Part shown: in pieces, positions 55,073 through 63,307 of the stretch
How positions within the stretch are numbered: the first letter of the stretch is position 1
Layout: each line of letters opens with the position of its first letter
Origin: an uncultured Acidimicrobiales bacterium
GTDB lineage: Bacteria; Actinomycetota; Acidimicrobiia; Acidimicrobiales; SHLQ01
NCBI GenBank assembly: GCA_938015295.1
Contig: CALLQB010000019.1
Location: 1 to 64,000, forward strand
Reading direction: 5' to 3'
Length of the DNA: 64,000 nt
Notes under the pieces: model-generated
Seen by the model: the letters and a program-made list of their open reading frames with translations, nothing else
Told to the model about the DNA's origin: nothing
Databases searched by the model: none
Position numbers and translations under genes: made by a program

Positions 55073-56101
55073 TTAGGCGAAAAATTGTTCAGCAACGCTG
55101 TATAACTCGTCGGAAACGTATTTTAGTTCCGCGACACATTCGGTGAGCGGCCGCGGTGAGATCGACGCCGCTCGCAAGGCAACCATGTGGCCGAACGCTC
55201 CATCGTGGACAGCGTCAATTGCTGCAACACCGAACCGAGTACTGAGAACCCGGTCGAACGCTGTCGGGGTGCCGCCTCGTTGCACATGGCCAAGCGTGGT
55301 GACACGCGTTTCGAGGCCCGTGCGCGATTCGATCTCTCGGGCGAGAATTGCGCCGATACCGCCAAGACGAATGTGGCCGTACTCGTCGATCTCCTCAGTC
55401 GGAAGGTCGAGCGTTCCCTCAAGAGGCTTTGCCCCCTCGGCAACCACAACCACCGACGCGTACCGGTTGTTGTCGTGGCGACGCACCAGCGACTCACACA
55501 CTGCGGCGATATCAAAGGGCCGTTCGGGAATGAGTGTCATCGTTGCTCCGCCAGCGATGCCCGCCCACGTAGCGATGTGGCCAACATGGCGGCCCATGAC
55601 CTCGCAGATCATGACTCGGTCGTGTGATTCGGCAGTGGTGTGGAGCCGGTCGATCGCGTCGGTGGCAATGGCCACTGCGGTGTCGAACCCAAAAGTGCGT
55701 TCGGTGCCGCCAATGTCGTTGTCGATAGTTTTTGGCACACCCACGATCGGAATCCCCTGCTGATACACCGCAAGCGCGGCCGACAGTGTGCCTTCGCCAC
55801 CGATCACAATCAGCGCGTCGAGCTCGTTTGCTGCCATCGTGGCTTTGACGCGCTCGATCCCGTCGTCGTACATAAACGGCTGGATTCTCGACGTTCCCAA
55901 GATGGTTCCACCACGAGGAAGAATCCCCCTCGCAACCTCTATCGAGAGTTCCATGAACTCGTTGTCGAGCACGCCACGCCATCCATCGAGAAAGCCGATG
56001 ACATGGTCGCCGTAGTGTTTTTCGGCCTTGCGGACGACGCCTCGAATCACGGCGTTGAGCCCTGGGCAGTCGCCGCCACCGGTTAGTACACCGACATTCA
56101 C
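55073..56101 (-). CDS. pfkA: 6-phosphofructokinase, likely ATP-dependent
   Basis: 342 residues. GVLTGGGDCPGLNAVIR begins the nucleotide-binding domain, VIGGEGTLSAA and PKTIDNDIGG follow, and RHVGHIATWAG is the fructose-6-phosphate side. The position that decides the phosphoryl donor is Gly in GGEGT (ATP type), whereas Lys in PKTIDND is common in pyrophosphate enzymes; this Gly/Lys combination occurs in ATP-using actinobacterial group III enzymes. GTG at 56101 is preceded by GGGAAGGAA, a good ribosome site; a longer frame exists but adds unrelated sequence. Confidence 0.93.
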   Translation of the reverse strand: MNVGVLTGGGDCPGLNAVIRGVVRKAEKHYGDHVIGFLDGWRGVLDNEFMELSIEVARGILPRGGTILGTSRIQPFMYDDGIERVKATMAANELDALIVIGGEGTLSAALAVYQQGIPIVGVPKTIDNDIGGTERTFGFDTAVAIATDAIDRLHTTAESHDRVMICEVMGRHVGHIATWAGIAGGATMTLIPERPFDIAAVCESLVRRHDNNRYASVVVVAEGAKPLEGTLDLPTEEIDEYGHIRLGGIGAILAREIESRTGLETRVTTLGHVQRGGTPTAFDRVLSTRFGVAAIDAVHDGAFGHMVALRAASISPRPLTECVAELKYVSDELYSVAEQFFA

Positions 56102-56240
56102 GCGTTGATTCCTTCCCGAAGAGAAGCTCCTGATACTAGCCGTCCTGACGCGCTGCACTGAAGGTTTGCGCTCGGGATCGCCTCCAAGCGGTCTGGTTTG
56201 TCTGCGATACAGTTGCACACGGAATTCAGGAAGGGTTTTC

Positions 56241-57722
56241 ATGGGAATTGTTGTTTCGATCGATGCCGGCACAACAGGCGTCCGTTCATTCGCTGTCAAC
56301 GAGGCCGGGCAACCGGTTGGTTGGGCGTATCGCGAATTTCCGCAGTACTTCCCCACCCCTGGATGGGTGGAGCACGATGCGAACGAGATCTGGACGGCGA
56401 TCCTGGCAACACTCACCGAACTAACGGCAAAGATCGATGAACCAATCGCCGCCATCGGCATCACCGATCAACGCGAAACGGTTGTCGTCTGGGACAAGAA
56501 CACTGGCCAACCACTGCATAACGCGATCGTGTGGCAGGACCGTCGGACCGCCGAGCGCTGCGATCAACTCGAGGCCGAAGGTCACCTTCCCCTGGTTCGC
56601 TCGACCTCGGGACTTGTCCTTGATCCATACTTTTCGTCGAGCAAACTCGAGTGGCTATTTTCCGAAGGCGGCGTTTCTTCCGATGCCGACACCGCCTTTG
56701 GTACCGTTGATTCTTGGGTGCTGTGGAATCTCACGGGTGGCGCGGTGCACGCGACCGAGCCGTCGAATGCCAGCCGAACCATGTTGTACGACATTGAAGC
56801 CATGCATTGGTCAGACGACCTCACCTCGCTGTTCAGTATCCCGCGCACCTGCCTTCCCGAAGTGCTTCCGTCGAGCGGGCGATTCGGCGTGACGACATCG
56901 GGGCTCCCTGTTGCGGCCGGCATCCCTATTAGCGGCATGGCTGGCGATCAGCAAGCTGCACTGTTTGGCCAAGCATGCTTTGAACCAGGTATGGCGAAGA
57001 ATACGTACGGCACTGGTTCTTTTGTGCTCATGAACGTGGGTGGAACCTGCCCAAAGCCCGTCGAGGGGCTGCTGACTACGGTTGGTTGGCAGTTGGCCGA
57101 TGGTTCGGTCACCTACGCTCTCGAAGGCGCCGTGTTTGTCACTGGTGCTGCGATTCAATGGCTACGCGATGGTCTCGGCATCATCGAAGACGCATCCGAG
57201 ATCGGCCCGCTCGCTGCCCAGTGCGACTCCACTGGCGGCGTGTACGTCGTGCCGGCGTTCGCCGGCCTTGGCAGCCCGTGGTGGGACCCGTATGCACGCG
57301 GAACGATTGTTGGCATGACGCGAGGTACCGGACGTCCAGAGATCGCGCGAGCAGTTGTCGAGTCGATGGCGTATCAGTCTCGTGACGTCGTCGATGCTAT
57401 GAGCGCAGCATCGGGTCATCAGGTTCGCGATCTGCGGGTTGATGGTGGTGCCTCGGTGATGGACCTTTTGCTCCAGTTCCAAGCCGACCAACTTGGGGTC
57501 ACCGTGCTGCGGGCGAAAGTGCAAGAGACCACGGCGCTCGGGTCTGCCTATCTTGCTGGCCTCGCTGAGGGTGTCTGGGCATCACCCGATGATCTGGCCC
57601 AGTACTGGGCGTCCGATGGCGAGTTCGCGCCAGCGCCAAATTCGCGCCAGGCCGCCGAGGCTGGCTATGGCGATTGGCGACGAGCTGTTGGACGAAGCCT
57701 GGGGTGGGCGAACGACTCCTAA
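56241..57722 (+). CDS. glpK: Glycerol kinase (FGGY family)
   Basis: 493 residues. SIDAGTTGVRSFAV is the phosphate loop, NAIVWQDRRTAERC and GMAGDQQAALFGQACFEPGMAKNTYGTGSFVL are glycerol-kinase-like. A strong ribosome site (AGGAAGG) lies just upstream of ATG 56241. No glpF or glpD is next to it. A related FGGY sugar kinase cannot be excluded, but the overall pattern favours glycerol. Confidence 0.88.
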   Translation: MGIVVSIDAGTTGVRSFAVNEAGQPVGWAYREFPQYFPTPGWVEHDANEIWTAILATLTELTAKIDEPIAAIGITDQRETVVVWDKNTGQPLHNAIVWQDRRTAERCDQLEAEGHLPLVRSTSGLVLDPYFSSSKLEWLFSEGGVSSDADTAFGTVDSWVLWNLTGGAVHATEPSNASRTMLYDIEAMHWSDDLTSLFSIPRTCLPEVLPSSGRFGVTTSGLPVAAGIPISGMAGDQQAALFGQACFEPGMAKNTYGTGSFVLMNVGGTCPKPVEGLLTTVGWQLADGSVTYALEGAVFVTGAAIQWLRDGLGIIEDASEIGPLAAQCDSTGGVYVVPAFAGLGSPWWDPYARGTIVGMTRGTGRPEIARAVVESMAYQSRDVVDAMSAASGHQVRDLRVDGGASVMDLLLQFQADQLGVTVLRAKVQETTALGSAYLAGLAEGVWASPDDLAQYWASDGEFAPAPNSRQAAEAGYGDWRRAVGRSLGWANDS

Positions 57723-57753
57723 GGGCCTGCAATTGGGCCTTGGCGCCTGCAGG

Positions 57754-59700
57754 CTAGGTAGACGCGTCGGTAAACCGGAGAACGGTTGCGGCGTCGCCCA
57801 GGCTGCTCGCCCAATCGGTGATGAGCCGATCGGGGTTGAACCAGATCGTCTGGACCCCGTCGGAAAGCTCGAGAAATTCGACCAACACCGCTGTTTGCGC
57901 TGCGATATCGAGAACACCTAGGGGCCGGTCGAGCACCGCTGGAAGTGGCGAAGATGTGCCTTCTCGCAAGGCGTCGTAGTGGCTACGGACCAAGCCCGCT
58001 GCCTGCACAGCATCGACCGCTACCCATTCGCTCGGCTTCTCGGCCTTGTCGAGCTGGTCGGTCTTTACCCGGACCATGACCCGCAGACGCTCAATTTGTA
58101 GTTCGAGAATGTCGATCTGTTCGGTGGCCCTCGACAGGTCGATCGTGGCCCGCATATGCCGGTCGAATGACGCTTCGGCTGCCTCAAGGATGCTGATCAT
58201 CAGATCGATCCGCGGATCGCTCTCGCTGAGAGTTTCACCACTATCGGCGAGCGACAACGTCTGGTCGATCCGAGCGATTTCTGCCTCAACTGACCGGCCT
58301 GCTGCTTCGAGGTCGGCAACGGTTGCCTGTTGATTCTTTGCGGCGGTCTGCCAATCGACGGCGAGCCGCGTCAGTTCCTCTGCGTTGAGCTTGTCGAGGT
58401 CTTCGAACCCGAGAATCTCAAGCACTTCAGCGAGCCGCTCACGGGCTTCGGGAAGTTGATCTGCTACCTCCGCTGGCCGGATTCGATGCGAGCGCAGCGC
58501 TGCTTCGAGGTCTGGCACCTCGCCGACCATCTCTGCGGCCCGTTCCGCAATGGCATCGAGTTCGGCCGCTGCTGCCGCAAGCTCCTCATCGGATTCGAGT
58601 TGGCTGTTCAGCGCTTCCCATTTGCGTTGAGCGTCTTGATATTCGCGTCGAGCTTGGGCGACGTCTCGTCCGGCCCCAGCGTTGGTTGAGTCGAATGCTC
58701 CTTCCAACATGAACTCCGCCCACGTGGCGAAACCGAGTCGGTCAAGAATTCGTTGCTCGGCCCTTCGGGCGACAATGAGTTCGGGCAGGTAGATGCTTGC
58801 TCGACCAGTGACCCGTGCTTCGGCTTCGACTACGCGGTCGTGAGCGTCTTCAAGCATCGCAATGTCGGCTGGCGACACTTTCGGCTTTGCGCTCGACTTC
58901 TCGCTCACCGCTTGGTAATTCCGCCGAGCGACGCTGAGTCGCGTCTGTAGTTGGTCGACGTCACCATAGGTTGTGCGAAGGCGCAGATCGGCGTCGTCGA
59001 AGCGTGCTCGAGCGCGCGACCAATCGTCGGCGAGCGCTTCGGCTACAAGCGATGGCGACTCAGTCGTGATGGTGGCGTCGCGGATCGCACCCAAAACGTC
59101 GCGCATCACTTGACTGCCTTCGGCCGAGAACCAGGCAGTTCGTGCATGAAATTCCTTGCCAAGTTCGCTAAGGCGGTCTCGTCGCTCGCGCAGTCGATCG
59201 ACAGCACCAAGGGCGCCCTGACCCGGAGCAAGCGCTAGCTGCGACTCGAGGTCGGCCACACCAGCGGCCACGTCGGCGAGGCTCCGAACGGCATTGCGGT
59301 CGAGGCGATGGTTCGCTGCTTCGAACGCATCGCTCAGTTCGCTCCGGAACAGCTTGGCCTCAATCGAAGCTTCCCCTGCGGCTTCGACTTCGGCAGCCAA
59401 CGCGCGGCGCGCCGCCTCGTCGGTCTTTATGACCGGGGTCAGAAAGCTTTCTTCGCCGAGAACCGGAACAGCATCCTCGGCGCCGGGAGGCACCGGGGCC
59501 ACGCCGTGCACGGCGATTTCTGTATCGCCGACGGCGACGACCGTCTCGAGGTCGATCGGTTGGGCGGTAAGCAGCGCCTGAAGAGCGGTCACGAGTTGCA
59601 ACTGGTCGTCGGGCGCGAGGCCGGTGATTACCGTAAGTTTCGGGTGAAACTCCAACGGCGGTTTCCCGGGATCGGGATTCGCAATCTGCACGACTCTCAT
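57754..59700 (-). CDS. Coiled-coil protein resembling an SMC/Rad50 ATPase with degenerate nucleotide site
   Basis: 648 residues, mostly heptad-like Ala/Glu/Arg/Leu helix, with an ABC-head layout at both ends. The N-terminus (FHPKLTVITGLAPDDQLQLV, residues 18-37) sits where SMC and Rad50-like proteins have the P-loop, but GxxGxGKS is replaced by GLAPDDQL. The C-terminus (last 64 residues) resembles Walker B and D-loop (PLPAVLDRPLGVLD then FLELSDGVQTIWFNPDRLITDWA) with DE changed to DR. No hinge-type insert or signature LSGG was found. Likely no longer an ATPase. Follows the SRPBCC gene with 72 bp. Confidence 0.65.
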   Translation of the reverse strand: MRVVQIANPDPGKPPLEFHPKLTVITGLAPDDQLQLVTALQALLTAQPIDLETVVAVGDTEIAVHGVAPVPPGAEDAVPVLGEESFLTPVIKTDEAARRALAAEVEAAGEASIEAKLFRSELSDAFEAANHRLDRNAVRSLADVAAGVADLESQLALAPGQGALGAVDRLRERRDRLSELGKEFHARTAWFSAEGSQVMRDVLGAIRDATITTESPSLVAEALADDWSRARARFDDADLRLRTTYGDVDQLQTRLSVARRNYQAVSEKSSAKPKVSPADIAMLEDAHDRVVEAEARVTGRASIYLPELIVARRAEQRILDRLGFATWAEFMLEGAFDSTNAGAGRDVAQARREYQDAQRKWEALNSQLESDEELAAAAAELDAIAERAAEMVGEVPDLEAALRSHRIRPAEVADQLPEARERLAEVLEILGFEDLDKLNAEELTRLAVDWQTAAKNQQATVADLEAAGRSVEAEIARIDQTLSLADSGETLSESDPRIDLMISILEAAEASFDRHMRATIDLSRATEQIDILELQIERLRVMVRVKTDQLDKAEKPSEWVAVDAVQAAGLVRSHYDALREGTSSPLPAVLDRPLGVLDIAAQTAVLVEFLELSDGVQTIWFNPDRLITDWASSLGDAATVLRFTDAST

Positions 59701-59772
59701 CGCAGATCCATCGGCCGTGGCCAGCCGATTTATAGCGTGTAGAACCCTATTCCTTCACGACGGTCGTGATGA

Positions 59773-60240
59773 TTATGAGAGCGTGTCTTGTACCGATTGT
59801 GCCTCGACGCGATTCTTGAGTTCGTCGAGCGCCGTGTGGATGATCTTTGCCTCGGCGCGTCGCTTGACGAATCCTGGCAGCGGCACCGCAAGGTCGATGT
59901 TCAGATCGTAGGTAACTTGAGTGCTCTGCGGGTCTCCATCGACAGGCGCGAACTCATATTCGCCGTCGAGCCGTTGCATCACATCGCCTTGCATCAGCCG
60001 CCAGGAAATCCGCAACGGATTCGAGCCGTAGTTGTAGCGCAGCACGTAATGTGTGCTGCGGCCCATAGCCGCAGCTCTGAACTCGACTTCGTTGCCGCGA
60101 CCGAACTCGTCAGTCGTGAGTATGGTGCTCTCTTTGATATCGGCAGCCCAGTCGGCGTAGGTGCCGTAATCGGCCGCCAGCTCGAAACAGCGTTCCGGAG
60201 TTGCAGCGATGGTGATGTGTTGCGTTGTGTGTTCAGACAT
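59773..60240 (-). CDS. SRPBCC/polyketide cyclase-like protein
   Basis: 155 residues. HITIAATPERCFELAADYGTYADWAADIKEST at the start and AEAKIIHTALDELKNRVE at the end frame a START/SRPBCC fold: a hydrophobic-ligand-binding cavity. The family is broad, so no ligand can be named. The PimB-like mannosyltransferase and a membrane protein upstream hint at a lipid, which is inference. Confidence 0.85.
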   Translation of the reverse strand: MSEHTTQHITIAATPERCFELAADYGTYADWAADIKESTILTTDEFGRGNEVEFRAAAMGRSTHYVLRYNYGSNPLRISWRLMQGDVMQRLDGEYEFAPVDGDPQSTQVTYDLNIDLAVPLPGFVKRRAEAKIIHTALDELKNRVEAQSVQDTLS

Positions 60241-60324
60241 GCCAAGTGACTCTTCGACTAAGGGTGAGCCACCGAATCTTTCGGCTCGATGACGTCTTGA
60301 CGATAGCCGATGTGTGGAGATTTT

Positions 60325-60738
60325 TTAACTCGTCGACCGAGGAGTGAATTCTCCGAACTTCGCGCCCCACAGCCCCGACACGCCAAGACCGAACATCGAC
60401 ACCAAGATCCCAAACGCTAACGACGTGAAGGGGCGCATCGATGCCGTGGCAAACCCGACGATGATCTGCACAGCCAACGAGGCAAGGAAGTGGTACTGCA
60501 CAGACTTCGGAGCACTGCCTGCAAGAAAGTAAAGGCCACCCATGCCGATTGCGTCGGTGCGACTTCTGTTGACTGCGACGAAGAAGGCCCAAAGGAACGC
60601 GATAATCCCGAGGCCAAAGAGCACCAGACTGACAATGGCTGCGGGTAGTTCAAAAGCGGTCACCGAAAGCGCTGCTGGCACGGCCGTTGCGGTAAACACG
60701 ACGGTACCGACCCACGATATTTTTGCCAGCAGCGTCAT
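60325..60738 (-). CDS. Four-helix membrane protein, unknown function
   Basis: 137 residues with four predicted transmembrane helices (about 8-28, 33-53, 81-97 and 103-122). The start overlaps the mannosyltransferase stop by four bases. GMGGLYFLAGSAPKSVQYHFL in the loop is reminiscent of small conserved actinobacterial membrane proteins, but I cannot assign a role. Confidence 0.75.
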   Translation of the reverse strand: MTLLAKISWVGTVVFTATAVPAALSVTAFELPAAIVSLVLFGLGIIAFLWAFFVAVNRSRTDAIGMGGLYFLAGSAPKSVQYHFLASLAVQIIVGFATASMRPFTSLAFGILVSMFGLGVSGLWGAKFGEFTPRSTS

Positions 60739-61871
60739 GCCGGGCGTTGCCCGAACGTGGCTAGTGCGCCCTGAAGGCGGTCGGCGAGCACGTCGTAATC
60801 AAATTCTGCGACGACGCGTTCTCGAGCGCGCATTCCCATTTGCCTGCGCAACTCGCGGTCGTCGAGCATCGCCGTGAGTTCGACGGTGAGGGCTCCGACA
60901 TCATTGGGGTCAGGCAACACTGCTCCAGTGTGGCCGTGCACGACCGCCTCGTGCGATCCGCCACTTGCGCCTGCGATCTGGGGCACGCCAGTCGCGGCAG
61001 CTTCGACAAACACGATGCCGAATCCTTCCTGCTCAAGCCCAAACCATCTCACTCTCGACATCATGGCAAACACATCGCAGCAGCCGTACAACCGGGGAAG
61101 GTCAGTGTCGGGCACGCGACCAACAAAGCGCACAGGAGCGCCGATGTCGGCGGCCAAACGTTCCAGCCGTTGCTGGTCGCGACCGGCCCCAGCGAGTACC
61201 CCGACCAGGTCTGGTCGAGTGGTGCTGAGCCGCCCGATCGCCCTGATGAGGGTGTCGAACCCTTTGCGAGGAACGAGGCGACTTACGCCCAGGATAACTT
61301 CTGCTTCGACGGGCAGATCGAAGCTGGATCGAGCTTCGATGTGTTCATCCGCGGTCAGCGGACGAAACCGATCGGTGTCGACGCCGGGAGGAATAATAAC
61401 TGATGGTAACGAGCGTCCCGCAGCTCGTTCTGCTTCCGCTGCAGGATATCCGCCGGCGGCGATGACCAAGTCTGCGTTGATAAGCGTGCGGCGAAGGACG
61501 GCTCGACTGATCGGCAGCCGTCCGGGGATCGCCACCTCGGCACCGTGGAGCACAACGGCATAGGGCAGTTCTAGTCCGGGGCCAATAACTCCGAGCGGAA
61601 CCGCTGGGTCCAGCACGACGAACTCGGCTTCGACTTCGCGTGCAAGCTTGTTGATGCGATGCTGCAGAATCGGATTGGGGAGCAGCACGGGTTCGGGCGA
61701 CCGCTCGATGCGGAAACGTTGTTCGGCGTCGAAGTGCTCGGCGTCGGCATAGGGAGTGGTGTACACGACGACGTCATCGGGTGGCAGGCGGCGCCAGAGC
61801 TCCCACAGGTACGCCTGGATCCCGCCCAGCTTTGGTGGAAAATCGTTGGTGACAAGCAGGTGCCGAGGCAT
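60735..61871 (-). CDS. GT4 glycosyltransferase, PimB-like mannosyltransferase
   Basis: 378 residues. LVTNDFPPKLGGIQAYLWEL is the N-terminal acceptor loop, VLHGAEVAIPG and PPGVDTDRFRPL follow, and the donor half has GVSRLVPRKGFDTLI, LAGAGRD and the E-x7-E region EGFGIVFVEAAATGVPQIAG. The pattern is that of PimB, which adds the second mannose to phosphatidylinositol mannoside; other sugars are possible. It begins at the queG stop (one-base overlap) and is coupled to the membrane protein. Confidence 0.9.
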   Translation of the reverse strand: MPRHLLVTNDFPPKLGGIQAYLWELWRRLPPDDVVVYTTPYADAEHFDAEQRFRIERSPEPVLLPNPILQHRINKLAREVEAEFVVLDPAVPLGVIGPGLELPYAVVLHGAEVAIPGRLPISRAVLRRTLINADLVIAAGGYPAAEAERAAGRSLPSVIIPPGVDTDRFRPLTADEHIEARSSFDLPVEAEVILGVSRLVPRKGFDTLIRAIGRLSTTRPDLVGVLAGAGRDQQRLERLAADIGAPVRFVGRVPDTDLPRLYGCCDVFAMMSRVRWFGLEQEGFGIVFVEAAATGVPQIAGASGGSHEAVVHGHTGAVLPDPNDVGALTVELTAMLDDRELRRQMGMRARERVVAEFDYDVLADRLQGALATFGQRPA

Positions 61872-62992
61872 CAGACAGCCACGAAGTCGGGTCGGTCGAG
61901 TTCTTCACGAACCAGTTCGTCGGTGTCGTCAGAAACCAGGTCAACAAGATCGTCAAGGCCGAGTTCGCGAGCCGTCCACACCGCATGGGCTCGCAGCATT
62001 GGGTTGGCGGAGCGGAGGTACATCTCGGTGAGGTCACGAGCTTGGTCGGCATGGCGGCTCCCGATATTGGCAAGAACAACCAGCGCGTTTCGCCGCAGAT
62101 AGTCGGGATCGCGCCGCGGGATGTACCACCGGCCGTAGGTGTCGAGCAGCGTCGCATCATCACAGGTCAACACCTGCACGAGGTCGAACCAGACCCTACT
62201 GCTTTCGCCTTCAGCGAGATCGCCGTGACGCAATCCGGACCGCTCGACCAAACGATTTGGTGGGCACACTTCCTGGCAATCGTCGCACCCATAGAGGCGA
62301 TCGGCCAACGGACGTCGAAACTCGACAGGGAAAATCCCTGTGTCCTGAACCAGCCAGGCCAGACATCGCCGCGCATCGACAACGCCGGGCGCCACAATTG
62401 CGTTTGTAGGGCACTCGTCGATGCAGCGGGTACAGCTCGCGCAACCGTCGGCAACCGGCTCAGCCGCCGCTGGCAGGGGCGCATCGGTAACAAGCGATCC
62501 AAGGACAAACCAACTCCCCTGGCCTGGCAGGAGCAAATTGGTGTTCTTGCCGTACCAACCAAGACCAGCGCGGTAGGCCGCCTCGCGGTCGACAAGTGCA
62601 TTGTCGTCGACCAGGACTCTTGTCGACCAACCTTGTGCCCGAAGCACTTCGGCGATCGCATCGAGCCCGTTGCGAAGTTTGGCGTAGTGATCGTCCCAGA
62701 CATACCGGGCGGATCGTGCGTGGAGTCCAGTGGGCGAATCGGGCACAGTTTCGAGATAGCCGCGGGCCGCAACAATGAGACTTTTTGCGCCGACCAGCGC
62801 ACGCGTTGGGTCAGTGGACCGGGCCGGGTTCCGGTAGGTGAACTGCATGCCACCGTGGAGGCCCTGGGCCTTACGTTCTTCGAGATCGTTCTGCGTGCTA
62901 ACAAAGGGCTCGGCTCGGGCAACGCCAACCGCATCGAGCCCATTGGCTTTGCCGACTTCGACTAGGTCTTCGACGTAGGAGTCTGGCAGCAC
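61871..62992 (-). CDS. queG: Epoxyqueuosine reductase
   Basis: Final step of queuosine synthesis, 373 residues, GTG start. LHGGMQFTYRNPA, LGWYGKNTNLLLPGQGSWFVLG and two 4Fe-4S motifs (CASCTRCIDECP and the YGCDDCQEVCP set) are characteristic, followed by HEAT-like repeats. Complements queA and tgt elsewhere in this window. The TGATG junction couples it to the GT4 gene. Confidence 0.95.
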   Translation of the reverse strand: MLPDSYVEDLVEVGKANGLDAVGVARAEPFVSTQNDLEERKAQGLHGGMQFTYRNPARSTDPTRALVGAKSLIVAARGYLETVPDSPTGLHARSARYVWDDHYAKLRNGLDAIAEVLRAQGWSTRVLVDDNALVDREAAYRAGLGWYGKNTNLLLPGQGSWFVLGSLVTDAPLPAAAEPVADGCASCTRCIDECPTNAIVAPGVVDARRCLAWLVQDTGIFPVEFRRPLADRLYGCDDCQEVCPPNRLVERSGLRHGDLAEGESSRVWFDLVQVLTCDDATLLDTYGRWYIPRRDPDYLRRNALVVLANIGSRHADQARDLTEMYLRSANPMLRAHAVWTARELGLDDLVDLVSDDTDELVREELDRPDFVAV

Positions 62993-63042
62993 CGCACGAT
63001 TCTACCGGTTTGACCCGGCGAGGCTCTGCTCGGCCCCGAGCA

Positions 63043-63270
63043 CTACCGGATCTCGTGACGAAGCTCGGGAACCAAACCGGCGTTGCTGAGCATCTTGACC
63101 GCACGCATCTGGGCCAAGTCGACCACCACCGCATCGTCGGCCTCCCGTGAACAGATGAAGGTAACGACACAATCGGCGCAAACATCGGTGTTTTGGAACC
63201 GACAATCATCGCAGTCGATGGTCAGCGTGGAGGGCGACGAGTTTGGCGACTCAGGTTGCTTTTCGAACAT
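63043..63270 (-). CDS. Small Cys-rich conserved protein
   Basis: 75 residues. A cluster TIDCDDCRFQNTDVCADCVV plus a nearby Cys (FIC) gives five cysteines in about 22 residues, followed by DAVVVDLAQMRAVKMLSNAGLVPELRH. It looks like a small zinc-binding protein conserved beside trpD/queG in related actinobacteria. Function unknown; it starts 37 bp after the trpD stop on the same strand. Confidence 0.75.
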   Translation of the reverse strand: MFEKQPESPNSSPSTLTIDCDDCRFQNTDVCADCVVTFICSREADDAVVVDLAQMRAVKMLSNAGLVPELRHEIR

Positions 63271-63307
63271 GACATCACCTTACGTAGGGGGTGTGACACC
63301 CCGGCGC

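Noticed and set aside
60900..60925. GGGGTCAGGCAAC inside the GT4 gene as a REP copy
   Set aside because: Eleven bases match by chance within conserved coding sequence and there is no palindrome.
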